Shown here: in pieces, positions 1 through 8,000 of the stretch | How positions within the stretch are numbered: position 1 is the first letter of the stretch | Layout: each line of letters opens with the position of its first letter | Assembly: GCF_005860765.1 (NCBI RefSeq) | Contig: NZ_VCEI01000021.1 | Span: forward strand, 1,116,001 to 1,180,000 | Length of the DNA: 64,000 nt | Direction: 5' to 3' | DNA from: Dyadobacter sediminis | GTDB taxonomy: Bacteria > Bacteroidota > Bacteroidia > Cytophagales > Spirosomataceae | Notes under the pieces: generated by a model | Database searches by the model: none | What the model saw: the letters and a program-made list of their open reading frames with translations, nothing else | What the model was told of the DNA's origin: nothing | Program-made: the position numbers and the translations under genes

Positions 1-1033
1 CTACAAAAAAAGGATAATCGCTTTTTTTGGAACCATCCGAAGGGATATCGATCATGCCGTCTGTAAAAAGCACAATCTGGTCTCCGGATTTCATTTTTAT
101 GACCTGTTTGTCGTACATGCCTTCTTCCATCAGTCCGAGCAGCAGGCCGGAAGACATAATGGTTGAAGTTCTGTCGAGCGAAGGTTCAAAATTTACGAGC
201 GGAAGGTCACCTGCTCCGGAGTAATGCACCTCTCCGGTATGGCTGTCGAGCAGAAGCAGCGACAGGCTGGATAGGATACTTTCCAGGCTGTCATCCAGAT
301 AAATCAGCTTATTGATCTTCTGCATGATGGTATCAATGGCATAATCGTTATCCAGCACGCAGAAGCGGATAGCTGCCCGGATGTAGCTTAAAAACCCGAA
401 TGTAAAAAACCATGCTTTCCATTTTTTTCCCATGATATCGCCCAGAAAAGCAAAGCAGAAACGTTCATCGACCTGCACGAAATCAATGAAATCGCCGCCC
501 GGATATCCCCGAAACCCTTTGTGCCAGAAATGGACACGGAAACCTGCAACTTTGGGGTCCTGTACCGGCATGGATTTGACATTCAGCGTTTCAGCGGCAA
601 TTTTAAGTTCGTGTACAGATCTTACGTGTTCGTTCTGAAGCGATGTAATGATGTTGTTGAGCTTAGAAATAATAACCGCCATCGGCGTTTCCTTGTTGAT
701 AAAATCCAGCGCATACATGTTCAGCCCTTCCAGCATCAGCGAATCGTCGGTAATGGAAGTCAGGAATACAAACGGGATATCTTTCAGGTTCGGATTGTGC
801 AGAACGGCCTGCCGGAAATCAAATCCGTTCATTTCAGGCATGTCATAATCGGAAAGAATCAGATCCGGCATTTCATCCGCAAGCAATTCCAGCGCTTCCG
901 TTGCAGACTCGCAGAGCACGCAGTTGTAGCCTGCTTTCAGCAAGGATGCTTCTATAACCTTACGGAACAGCAGATTGTCTTCTACCAGCAGGATCTTTTT
1001 TACGGCCGCAGGAGGATCCGGGAAACTGATCAT
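1..1033 (-). CDS. Response regulator receiver domain fused to PP2C/SpoIIE-type serine phosphatase (3' end outside window)
   Basis: Partial gene: the frame is open to base 1, so the C-terminus is missing. Residues about 8-125 are a CheY-like receiver with the acidic pair in LLVEDN, the phospho-acceptor Asp in LILSDYDMPEMNG, the Thr in FVFLTS and the Lys in FINKE. After a short linker, residues from about 160 form a PP2C/RsbU-type phosphatase with GGDFIDF, GDIMGKK and, near the edge, LFTDGMID. In this family the receiver controls dephosphorylation of an anti-sigma antagonist or similar partner; the target cannot be read from this window. Its ATG overlaps the stop of the upstream membrane protein gene by 4 bp (ATGA), so the two are probably translationally coupled. 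Confidence 0.88.
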   Translation of the reverse strand, partial: MISFPDPPAAVKKILLVEDNLLFRKVIEASLLKAGYNCVLCESATEALELLADEMPDLILSDYDMPEMNGFDFRQAVLHNPNLKDIPFVFLTSITDDSLMLEGLNMYALDFINKETPMAVIISKLNNIITSLQNEHVRSVHELKIAAETLNVKSMPVQDPKVAGFRVHFWHKGFRGYPGGDFIDFVQVDERFCFAFLGDIMGKKWKAWFFTFGFLSYIRAAIRFCVLDNDYAIDTIMQKINKLIYLDDSLESILSSLSLLLLDSHTGEVHYSGAGDLPLVNFEPSLDRTSTIMSSGLLLGLMEEGMYDKQVIKMKSGDQIVLFTDGMIDIPSDGSKKSDYPFFV

Positions 1034-1581
1034 TTTTTGTTGAAGTTTAAAACAAACAATAGGACGCCGCCAAATATGATGAGCAACGAAACCAAGTCCA
1101 TGATCGTAACGCCGTCATTCGGAGTAAAGTAAAAAACAGTAAATATTTCAAAACTGGGCGGTGCAGGCATGATGATCATGGCAAATCCGAATACGATCAG
1201 CAATATGGCCAGAATAAACATAATGCCTTTTTGAAATGCATTTTTTTTAAGATAATTGCTACTGATCTTGCTGTCAATTTTGGTTTCGGAAAGCAGTTTT
1301 TCCAGACCTTCCAGCAATTCTTCCCTCGAAAGGTTGTTGTCCTGATCCAGCTGCTCAAACGATGCGATCTGAGCTTCTGCTGTTCCCGATTTTGCGAAAG
1401 CTTCTGCGATCTGCTGCTGATAAAGTCTCGCACTTTCACTGTCTATCACGGAGCGCTCGATAATTTCGATCAGCTCGCTTAATTTCTGTTCAAGCAAAGT
1501 ATTACCGGTTTCCGACTGCGGCAAACGGGCACTTTGTACTTCAGAATCTTTCCGGATATTAAGCAAGCGATTAATTTTCAC
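1030..1581 (-). CDS. Small membrane protein with an EF-hand-like motif, coupled to the receiver-phosphatase
   Basis: 183 aa, family not recognised. The N-terminal two thirds are soluble and rich in Glu and Ser. A motif DQDNNLSREEL at about residues 79-89 resembles an EF-hand calcium loop but is one residue short of the canonical 12, so calcium binding is only a possibility. Two hydrophobic segments follow, FIMFILAILLIVFGFAMII-like at about residues 116-134 and LVSLLIIFGGVLLFVLNF at about 162-179, with a short basic tail. The stop overlaps the start of the downstream receiver-PP2C gene, which suggests a membrane partner or sensor for that phosphatase. Function otherwise unknown. Confidence 0.7.
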   Translation of the reverse strand: MKINRLLNIRKDSEVQSARLPQSETGNTLLEQKLSELIEIIERSVIDSESARLYQQQIAEAFAKSGTAEAQIASFEQLDQDNNLSREELLEGLEKLLSETKIDSKISSNYLKKNAFQKGIMFILAILLIVFGFAMIIMPAPPSFEIFTVFYFTPNDGVTIMDLVSLLIIFGGVLLFVLNFNKK

Positions 1582-1723
1582 TATTTAAATATTTTATAAG
1601 ATTTAAACTGCTTTAACGGACATGTGATTTACAATTCCAATAAAATATTTTCTTAAAACCCAGCAACTATTTGAAGCTATAATTTTATTACTAATTTTGA
1701 AATAATTCTACAAATCAACAAAA

Positions 1724-1731
1724 TATATTTG
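1724..1731 (+). promoter_or_regulatory. Candidate -7 box for the first glycosyltransferase gene
   Basis: TATATTTG matches the Bacteroidota -7 consensus TAnnTTTG. No TTG lies at the expected distance upstream, so only half of the promoter is supported. A start of transcription about 7 nt downstream would leave a leader of roughly 20 nt before the ATG at 1759. Confidence 0.35.
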
Positions 1732-1758
1732 TTATTTCAGAACAATTTCAGAAATCAC

Positions 1759-2682
1759 ATGATCATGAAAAGGGTTTCCATTGTTACGGTAAATTTTAAC
1801 CAGCCGTTGGTTACGGAAGATTTGCTGAGATCACTTGCGGAAGTAAATGCCTATCCCGATCTGGAAATAATCGTTGTTGACAATGGGAGCAAGGTCAATG
1901 TGGTGCCGGAATGGCAGTTGCGGTACAAAGACATTCGATTCATCCGTTCCGAAATCAACACCGGATTTGCCGGAGGGAACAACATCGGCATTCAGCATGC
2001 GACCGGCGATTATCTTTTTCTGATCAACAATGACACGGAAGTTACAGCGGACCTGATCGGAAAGCTGGTGGCGAAGATGGAGTCCGATCCAAAAATCGGA
2101 ATGATATCACCCAAGATCCATTACTTTGACCAGCCGGGCATGCTGCAATACACAGGTTATACGCCGATGAATTACTTCACAGCCAGAAATGCATGCATCG
2201 GGCAGTTTGAAGAAGATCGCGGCCAGTACGATTCACTGACCGGAATAACGGGCTATGCGCATGGCGCCGCCATGATGATCCGAAGAGAAGCTTTGCAGAA
2301 AGCAGGCGTGATGGCGGAAAACTACTTTCTGTATTACGAAGAACTGGACTGGTGCGAACGCATCCGGAAAGCCGGTTATGAAATTCACGTTGACTTATCG
2401 GCACTTATTTACCATAAGGAATCGGTTTCAGTAGGAAAGCGGACGGCTCTGAAGGAATTTTTTATGAACCGGAACCGCATCCTTTTTATCCGTAAAAATG
2501 CAGATACCTTCACTTTTCTTGTGTTCTGCTGTTATTTTCTGGCTGCAGTGATTCCGCGTAACCTTTTCCAGTACGTCAAAAACAAGGAGTACGACTTTAT
2601 TCCGGTCTTTCTGAAGGCCATTACATGGCATTTTACAAACAAAGCGGATAGCAATAATCTTGGATTCCCACTTACGAGATAA
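1759..2682 (+). CDS. Family 2 glycosyltransferase (rhamnosyltransferase-like)
   Basis: 307 aa. A GT-A fold enzyme that transfers a sugar from a nucleotide-sugar donor to a glycan or lipid acceptor, probably for surface polysaccharide. The N-terminus VSIVTVNFNQ, the LEIIVVDNGS strand, the NTGFAGGNNIGI loop and the NND metal-binding motif in LFLINNDTEV are typical of the WbbL/rhamnosyltransferase branch of GT2. YYEELDWCERIRKAGY supplies the late acidic ED-like motif. A hydrophobic stretch near residue 255 may touch the membrane. The longer frame begins at a TTG at 1729; I prefer the ATG at 1759 (or 1765), just downstream of a -7 box. Only 3 nt separate it from the next glycosyltransferase. Donor and acceptor are not predictable. 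Confidence 0.88.
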   Translation: MIMKRVSIVTVNFNQPLVTEDLLRSLAEVNAYPDLEIIVVDNGSKVNVVPEWQLRYKDIRFIRSEINTGFAGGNNIGIQHATGDYLFLINNDTEVTADLIGKLVAKMESDPKIGMISPKIHYFDQPGMLQYTGYTPMNYFTARNACIGQFEEDRGQYDSLTGITGYAHGAAMMIRREALQKAGVMAENYFLYYEELDWCERIRKAGYEIHVDLSALIYHKESVSVGKRTALKEFFMNRNRILFIRKNADTFTFLVFCCYFLAAVIPRNLFQYVKNKEYDFIPVFLKAITWHFTNKADSNNLGFPLTR

Positions 2683-2685
2683 AAT

Positions 2686-3861
2686 ATGAAATTTTCTTTC
2701 TGGTTCAGCCTGTTCATTGTTTTTTATACTTTTCTAGGTTACGGTATTGTCCTTTATGTTCTGGTACGAATTCGCAGGATTTTTAAAGGAAAAAGGCCGG
2801 TTCCGGGTTTAGATCAGGATTTTCCGACGCTGACGCTGGTGATTGCAGCTTATAACGAGGAAAGCATTATCGAGGAAAAAATCCGGAATACGCTTGAACT
2901 GTCCTATCCGCAGGGAAAGCTGAAGCTGCTGTTCATTACAGATGGTTCCTCGGACCGTACGCCTGATCTTATTGCACGTTACGGACAAATCAAACTCATG
3001 CATACGCCGGTCAGAAGCGGGAAAATTCAGGCGATTCACAGAGCCATGCATGAAGTGGACAGTGAAGTGGTTGTTTTTACCGATGCCAATACGTTTTTAA
3101 ACCAGGATGCGCTGCTGCTCATTGCAAGGCATTATGCCGATCCGGAAGTGGGTGCCGTTTCGGGTGAAAAAAGGGTTATGCAGGATGCCATGGCCGATGC
3201 TACGGCAGGAGAGGGCTTTTACTGGAAATACGAATCAACGCTGAAAAAATGGGATTCCGAGCTGTATTCGGTTGTAGGCGCGGCGGGCGAACTGTTCAGC
3301 GTAAGGCGTTCGCTGTACAAGGAAGTCCAGCCCGATACTATTCTCGATGATTTCATGATTTCCATGCTGATTGCGCAGCAAGGTTACCGCATTATTTACG
3401 AACCCGAGGCATATGCGTCGGAACTTTCTTCGGACAACATCAAGGAAGAGCTGAAAAGAAAAATCAGAATTGCGGCCGGGGGCATACAGTCCATTCTGCG
3501 CCTCGAAAAGCTCTTTAACCCGTTTCATTATCCCGTCCTTACTTTTCAGTACATCAGTCACCGCGTGCTTCGCTGGACCGTAACTCCTTTTCTGATGCTG
3601 CTTGCGCTGATTTTGAATATTGTTATTGTCATCAGAACGGGTGAATGGCTTTATACGGCTATTCTGACCGCGCAGCTGCTTTTTTATACGCTTTCCTTTG
3701 CCGGATGGGTTCTTGAAAAACGAAGAATCAAGATCAAGGCATTATTTGTGCCCTATTACTTCTGCGTGATGAATTATGCCGTGCTGGCCGGAATCAAAAG
3801 ATACCTTGCCGGAAGCCAGAGTGCCGTATGGGACAAGGCAAAAAGAAAAAGCGCCGTTTAA
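2686..3861 (+). CDS. Membrane family 2 glycosyltransferase, processive type
   Basis: 391 aa. One N-terminal membrane segment (residues about 4-26), a cytoplasmic GT2 catalytic domain and two or three C-terminal membrane segments (about 300-365), the layout of processive or polyprenyl-linked synthases. Motifs are LVIAAYNEES, ITDGSSDRTPDLI, the metal-binding VVFTDANTF, AAGELFSVRRS and DDFMISMLIAQQG, with RKIRIAAGG at the place of the Q/RxxRW acceptor motif. It follows the previous glycosyltransferase after 3 nt, so the pair is probably one transcript for extracellular polysaccharide or glycolipid assembly. No Wzx/Wzy genes are adjacent, so the product is unknown. Confidence 0.87.
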   Translation: MKFSFWFSLFIVFYTFLGYGIVLYVLVRIRRIFKGKRPVPGLDQDFPTLTLVIAAYNEESIIEEKIRNTLELSYPQGKLKLLFITDGSSDRTPDLIARYGQIKLMHTPVRSGKIQAIHRAMHEVDSEVVVFTDANTFLNQDALLLIARHYADPEVGAVSGEKRVMQDAMADATAGEGFYWKYESTLKKWDSELYSVVGAAGELFSVRRSLYKEVQPDTILDDFMISMLIAQQGYRIIYEPEAYASELSSDNIKEELKRKIRIAAGGIQSILRLEKLFNPFHYPVLTFQYISHRVLRWTVTPFLMLLALILNIVIVIRTGEWLYTAILTAQLLFYTLSFAGWVLEKRRIKIKALFVPYYFCVMNYAVLAGIKRYLAGSQSAVWDKAKRKSAV

Positions 3862-3871
3862 TAACGGCGCT
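3850..3871. terminator. Hairpin overlapping the glycosyltransferase stop codon
   Basis: A perfect 9-bp stem, AGCGCCGTT (3850-3858) and AACGGCGCT (3863-3871), with a 4-nt loop that contains the stop codon TAA. The T-rich side lies on the minus strand, so it works better as a terminator for leftward transcripts from the Hpt gene, but it may also close the rightward glycosyltransferase transcript. Confidence 0.6.
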
Positions 3872-3982
3872 TCAAACAATATTTTATAAAAATTGCAATT
3901 ACAAAAATAACGGCAATCACCAGAATTCAGCAAAAAACATTATTCTTTAAATTTTACTTCTTTGTAACATTTATCTCTTTCC

Positions 3983-4020
3983 TAAAAGCCAGTTGCTAAC
4001 AGCTAACAGCCAATAGCCAA
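3983..4020. repeat. Short AGCTAACAGCCAATAGCC-type intergenic repeat
   Basis: Overlapping copies of a motif close to AGCTAACAGCCAATAGC lie just downstream of the Hpt gene stop. The 12-mer AGCTAACAGCCA at 4001-4012 recurs at 62197-62208, also in a space between convergent genes. Function unknown. Confidence 0.5.
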
Positions 4021-4389
4021 TTAATAGTTTTTCAGCCTTTCGGATTCTTCTTCCAGAATCGGAATCAGCTGATTCAGTTCATCGGAAATTGTCAGGTACA
4101 TATTCATCAGATTTTCCGGCTCTTCGTTATCCTTGATTGCCTTTTCAAGCACTTCCACTTTCGGACGGATCCAGGTAAGACCGGCCATGGTAAAAGACGG
4201 CTTCAGACCGTGAACGATACTCGCCGATTCCTTCCAGTCTTCCTTGTCCAGCGCTTCGTGCAATGCATTCCAGCGCGGGACAGAATCACTGAGAAAAGCA
4301 TCAAAAATCATATGCAGAATAACAGGATCTTCTCCATACGCTTTATCAATGTAGTTCAAGTCCAGAGCAGGATTAAGTTGCAGTGCCAT
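4021..4389 (-). CDS. Stand-alone histidine phosphotransfer (Hpt) domain protein
   Basis: 122 aa, one helical-bundle Hpt domain. The phospho-acceptor His sits in SIVHGLKPSFTMAGL, matching the HxxKxxxxxxG pattern of Hpt domains. Such proteins shuttle phosphate between the receiver of a hybrid kinase and a response regulator in the cytoplasm. No histidine kinase is in the window; the nearest receiver is the receiver-PP2C protein about 3 kb away, so any pairing is speculative. The gene lies 119 bp beyond the mlaD stop and may be a separate transcript. Confidence 0.8.
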   Translation of the reverse strand: MALQLNPALDLNYIDKAYGEDPVILHMIFDAFLSDSVPRWNALHEALDKEDWKESASIVHGLKPSFTMAGLTWIRPKVEVLEKAIKDNEEPENLMNMYLTISDELNQLIPILEEESERLKNY

Positions 4390-4508
4390 ATCTTCCAGTT
4401 ATAGGTGTTTCAGATGTTTAACAAGTTACAAATTATGGTTTGTTAAAGCTTATGAAATTATTTGACTTATCATGTAAAATACACAACTATTTTTACAAAG
4501 ATATCAAA

Positions 4509-5528
4509 TTACTGGACATTCTGCGCTTTTTCTTCGGTTGGTGCCGTTTCCTGCTGTTTGGCCTGTTCTTTGTCTTTTTTCTTGAAATAACGTCTGAAAA
4601 GAAAGTTGGATCTTAATGCCTGCATATTTTCATCCAGCTTTTCCGTACTGCTTTCCAGATTTTGCAATGTGCCTTTCAGGTTGGATGCTGTTGCTTCATC
4701 GTGCAGCAGCACACCAATCGGGCTCGTTGTATTCGAGTTGATATCTGCGCTGGCCGTTTTCAGGTTAGTAACCATTTCATTCGCCGAAGAAACTGTTTCG
4801 TTCAGTCTGCCGACCGTCATTCTCAGATCGCGCATGATGACCGTATCCGTTGCGAAGTCGTTGGCCAATCCGCCTTTCTGGTTCAGTTTGTCAGTAAACC
4901 CCGAAAGCGATGCCGTCATGGTCGAAGCATTTTGCGATGCCTTTTTCAACAGGGTTAAAGTCTGGTCTACGTCTTTATAAAGACTTTCGTCGTTCAGAAG
5001 CATCCCGACTGTTCCTTTTCCTTCCAGGATATTCTTGCTGATCGTTTTGAATGCACTTGTAATCCCGAGCAGATTTTTATTGTTTTCGGAGAGTACAGCC
5101 AGCATTTCTTCGGTACTTTCAATTTTTTCAACAGCCAGTACATCGCCGTCTTCAATGGAAGGCACTTTCTGCGTTCCGCCATACAGCACCACAATTTTAT
5201 TCCCGATCAGACCATCCGTACTGATTTTGGCCTTGGCATTTTTACGGATGAATTCCTGCGATTTTTCCTCGATGTTCATGATCACTTCCACTTTGGAATT
5301 CTGAAGAAACCGGATGGATTTCACCGTTCCGATTTTTACACCCGAATACCAGATGTTGTTTCCTTTCTGAAGACCGTTTACGTCATCAAAAATGGTTTTG
5401 ACCGTAATGGTTGTAGAAAATGCTTTTTTCATGCTCCCGATCGTAAGTATACCTACTACAAAAATCAAAATGCCGATGATGACAAAAAGACCAACTGTTA
5501 TAGAGCGTTTTCTGCTTGATGTTTCCAT
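4509..5528 (-). CDS. mlaD: MlaD-like MCE domain protein of a phospholipid ABC transporter
   Basis: 339 aa. One N-terminal membrane anchor (residues about 10-31), an MCE domain (about 38-118, with DDVNGLQKGNNIWYSGVKIG and DGLIGNKIVVLYGG) and a long helical C-terminal region. The C-terminal part has two copies of a G-x-x-x-LL-x-D-E element (GTVGMLLNDESLY and SPIGVLLHDEATA), common in Bacteroidota MCE proteins. In this family the MCE domain forms a hexameric periplasmic ring that passes lipids between the MlaFE complex and the outer membrane. It is the last gene of an operon with mlaF (3 bp upstream) and mlaE. The tail is charged (KKKDKEQAK). No MlaB or MlaC homologue is nearby. Confidence 0.9.
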   Translation of the reverse strand: METSSRKRSITVGLFVIIGILIFVVGILTIGSMKKAFSTTITVKTIFDDVNGLQKGNNIWYSGVKIGTVKSIRFLQNSKVEVIMNIEEKSQEFIRKNAKAKISTDGLIGNKIVVLYGGTQKVPSIEDGDVLAVEKIESTEEMLAVLSENNKNLLGITSAFKTISKNILEGKGTVGMLLNDESLYKDVDQTLTLLKKASQNASTMTASLSGFTDKLNQKGGLANDFATDTVIMRDLRMTVGRLNETVSSANEMVTNLKTASADINSNTTSPIGVLLHDEATASNLKGTLQNLESSTEKLDENMQALRSNFLFRRYFKKKDKEQAKQQETAPTEEKAQNVQ

Positions 5529-5531
5529 TAT

Positions 5532-6296
5532 TTATTGAATAAAATTATAGTCGTAAAAACTTTTGATTCTTTCTTCATTGGTATCAAATACTTCCTCAAA
5601 TGTGCCCTGCTTCAGGAATATGCCGTCGAGCAGCATGGCAATACGGTCGCCGGTTGTCCTTGCACACGTCAGATCATGCGTGATGATGATGGAGGTCGTG
5701 TGGTATTTTTCCTTTACTTCATTGATAAGTTCGTTGATTTCCAGACACGTAATCGGATCAAGTCCTGCGGTGGGTTCATCATAAAGCATGATTTCCGGTT
5801 TCAGGATCAGTGTCCTTGCAATCCCGATCCTTTTGCGCTGCCCGCCGGAAAGCTCGGAAGGAACCTGATTGATGGTCTGAAGCAGCCCGACAGCATCCAG
5901 TACATATTCCACCTGTTCGTTAATTTCGGCTCTGCTCAGGTTGGCAACATTGCGTACAAGCGGAAATTCCAGATTCTCGCGAACTGTCATACTATCGTAG
6001 AGCGCACTGTTCTGGAACGAAAACCCGATTTTCAGCCGCAAGTCACGAAGTTCATTTTCATTGAGCGTTGAAACTTCATTTCCCAGTACATTGCAAACTC
6101 CTTTATCCTGTCGGAGCAAGCCGGCAATGATTTTGATCAAAACCGATTTTCCTGTTCCCGAACGGCCAAGGACAACGACATTTTCACCTCTGCTGATTTT
6201 CAGGTTCACACCCCGGAGTACATGAAGGTCTCCGAATGATTTATAAAGATCTTGTATATCAATAACCGTATCGGTGTCTAAGCGGGTTTCTGCCAT
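5532..6296 (-). CDS. mlaF: MlaF-like ABC transporter ATPase
   Basis: 254 aa. The nucleotide-binding subunit of an MCE/Mla lipid transporter. Visible motifs are Walker A GRSGTGKSVL, Q-loop in FSFQNSALYDSMTVREN, signature LSGGQRKRIGIARTL, Walker B IMLYDEPTAGLDP and the switch His in IIITHD. The QNSALYDSMTV-type Q-loop is typical of MlaF. The longest frame starts at 6329 and would overlap mlaE by 32 bp; the ATG at 6296, beginning MAETRLDTDTVI, is 1 bp past the mlaE stop and fits the family length better. Confidence 0.92.
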   Translation of the reverse strand: MAETRLDTDTVIDIQDLYKSFGDLHVLRGVNLKISRGENVVVLGRSGTGKSVLIKIIAGLLRQDKGVCNVLGNEVSTLNENELRDLRLKIGFSFQNSALYDSMTVRENLEFPLVRNVANLSRAEINEQVEYVLDAVGLLQTINQVPSELSGGQRKRIGIARTLILKPEIMLYDEPTAGLDPITCLEINELINEVKEKYHTTSIIITHDLTCARTTGDRIAMLLDGIFLKQGTFEEVFDTNEERIKSFYDYNFIQ

Positions 6297-6297
6297 T

Positions 6298-7086
6298 TTA
6301 TATCCTGAAATAATTCGATACCTGAACAATAATAACTTCCTCGATAAAAATCAGGAACATGGAAATGACCACCGCTGAATTGGCTGCTTTTCCGACGCCT
6401 TCCGTTCCTTTGTTGGCGTTATATCCCTGATAGCAGCCTACAATACCGATTGTAAATCCGTATGCAACTGCTTTCGCGACTGAAGTCCCCACATCGAGAA
6501 AAGTAATCTGCTCGAATGCGTTCTCAAAAAATGCAATAAAACTTGTGCCTTCATTCAGGTACACGTTTAGAAATGCGCCCATGAGGCTGACCATTGTACA
6601 GTAAAACATCAGGATCGGAATCGAAATCGTGGAAGCCAGCACGCGGGTAACCACCAGAAACTTGAACGGGTTTACCGCAGAGACTTCCATAGCGTCAATC
6701 TGTTCGGTCACGCGCATGGAGCCAAGTTCGGCACCGATACTGGAACCGATTTTTCCTGCACTGATCAGTGCGGTAACGAGAGCGGCCAGAGCCCGCACAA
6801 TCGCGATGGCTACCAGCGAAGGAAGCCACGAAGTAGCGCCAAATTCAGCCAGAGACGGACGGGACTGTTTGGTAAACACCATTCCGGTAATAAATCCCGT
6901 CATCCCGATCAGCAACAGCGACTTGTTCCCAATGGCATAGCATTGTTTTATAATTTCCTGAAATTCCATTCTTCCCCGAAAAGCTTCACGGAAAAAACGG
7001 ATAAAAAAAGAATAACCGTTGTAAACTGCCAGTAAGGCCGAATCTATTTTTTTGGTGTAAACGTGTTCCTTTTGCTTGGCGCTCAT
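6298..7086 (-). CDS. mlaE: MlaE-like ABC transporter permease
   Basis: 262 aa, with about five or six membrane segments. The signature region is SAGKIGSSIGAELGSMRVTEQIDAM, in which the AELGxMRVxEQIDAL pattern of MlaE permeases is nearly complete. With MlaF it forms the inner-membrane core that drives lipid transport through the MCE ring. The gene lies 21 bp downstream of the EcsC-like gene and 1 bp before mlaF, so an operon is likely. Confidence 0.92.
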   Translation of the reverse strand: MSAKQKEHVYTKKIDSALLAVYNGYSFFIRFFREAFRGRMEFQEIIKQCYAIGNKSLLLIGMTGFITGMVFTKQSRPSLAEFGATSWLPSLVAIAIVRALAALVTALISAGKIGSSIGAELGSMRVTEQIDAMEVSAVNPFKFLVVTRVLASTISIPILMFYCTMVSLMGAFLNVYLNEGTSFIAFFENAFEQITFLDVGTSVAKAVAYGFTIGIVGCYQGYNANKGTEGVGKAANSAVVISMFLIFIEEVIIVQVSNYFRI

Positions 7087-7107
7087 TCAGATAAAATGCA
7101 AGGTGGA

Positions 7108-7860
7108 TTAACTTGTAACTGCTAGTAATGTATTCTTTTCTTCAAACCATCGCATCCGGTAGGCGTTCATGGCTGTTTTTCCCAACTGATCGAGCAGGCG
7201 GTAATTAACGACCAGGCCAACGGCGGCTCCGATGCCGGGTATCAGCTGCGCCAGTTTGGCGAGATCAATATAATCCCGGTATTCCTGCTGAAAGGTCTTC
7301 CAGTCGAACTGATTGATATCTTCAGGCAGTTCTTTGCATTTTACATGCCACTGAATAATCTGCTGAAAAACATGCTGGCGTTGTTTCTGGCTTGAGAAAG
7401 TAAGCTGAAAGACGTGAAGTATAAAAAGTCGTTCCCGATAGTCATCCACCGGATAACCATACAGGGCTGCGATTTCAAATAAAAGTTTCAGTTTGATGCC
7501 CAGTAGAATCGGAAATTCGGCCAGTGCAAGCCAGAAACCGCCGGCTCCGGTAATGCCTCCTTCCGCGGCGCCTGCTTTTTTGTAGAATTCAATCCTTTTT
7601 CTGACTGCAATTTCGGTTTCTTCTATCGAGCTTTTTGGCAAAGGCATGGAAGTCGTAAATTCCGCACCTGTAAGCACAGCGCGTGTCATCTGTTTGATGG
7701 AAGCCGTTATGGCCTCATGCACTTTATCGGGAATGATGTTGTTCAGCTTATCCTGAACTTTCTTGGAAGTCCGGTCAATGAAGTTGGGCCGCTTCTGCAT
7801 CTTCTGCTGCCACCTGACCAGTTCAGATTGTATCTTTTCTTCATATGTAAGGATTTGCAT
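7108..7860 (-). CDS. EcsC family protein
   Basis: 250 aa. It matches the EcsC family: MPLPKSSIEETEIAVRK, a glycine-rich GAAEGGITGAGGFWLAL stretch, FPILLGIKLKLLFEIA and a late PGIGAAVGLVVNYRLLDQLG. The name comes from the third gene of the Bacillus ecs operon, but the biochemical role is not established; hydrophobic helices suggest membrane association. It is the first gene of a run that continues with mlaE, mlaF and mlaD, which hints at a role in envelope lipid handling (inference from context only). Confidence 0.83.
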   Translation of the reverse strand: MQILTYEEKIQSELVRWQQKMQKRPNFIDRTSKKVQDKLNNIIPDKVHEAITASIKQMTRAVLTGAEFTTSMPLPKSSIEETEIAVRKRIEFYKKAGAAEGGITGAGGFWLALAEFPILLGIKLKLLFEIAALYGYPVDDYRERLFILHVFQLTFSSQKQRQHVFQQIIQWHVKCKELPEDINQFDWKTFQQEYRDYIDLAKLAQLIPGIGAAVGLVVNYRLLDQLGKTAMNAYRMRWFEEKNTLLAVTS

Positions 7861-8000
7861 ACCGGTAAAAGGACAATTTCGGATAGAACAGAAATACGCG
7901 TTTTTGACACTTACTCCTGTTTAGCAAAAATCATTCCAATAAATGGCAGCCCTGAAAACAGGCTGGCCAGGCTCCGGTATGCATCCGGAAGCAGTCTGGA

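Noticed and set aside
1729..1758. TTG start of the first glycosyltransferase frame, adding 10 residues
   Set aside because: The added residues are unlike the family and the TTG overlaps a -7 box; an ATG at 1759 fits better.
6297..6329. Longer MlaF start at 6329
   Set aside because: It would overlap mlaE by 32 bp, while the ATG at 6296 gives the normal length and a 1-bp gap.
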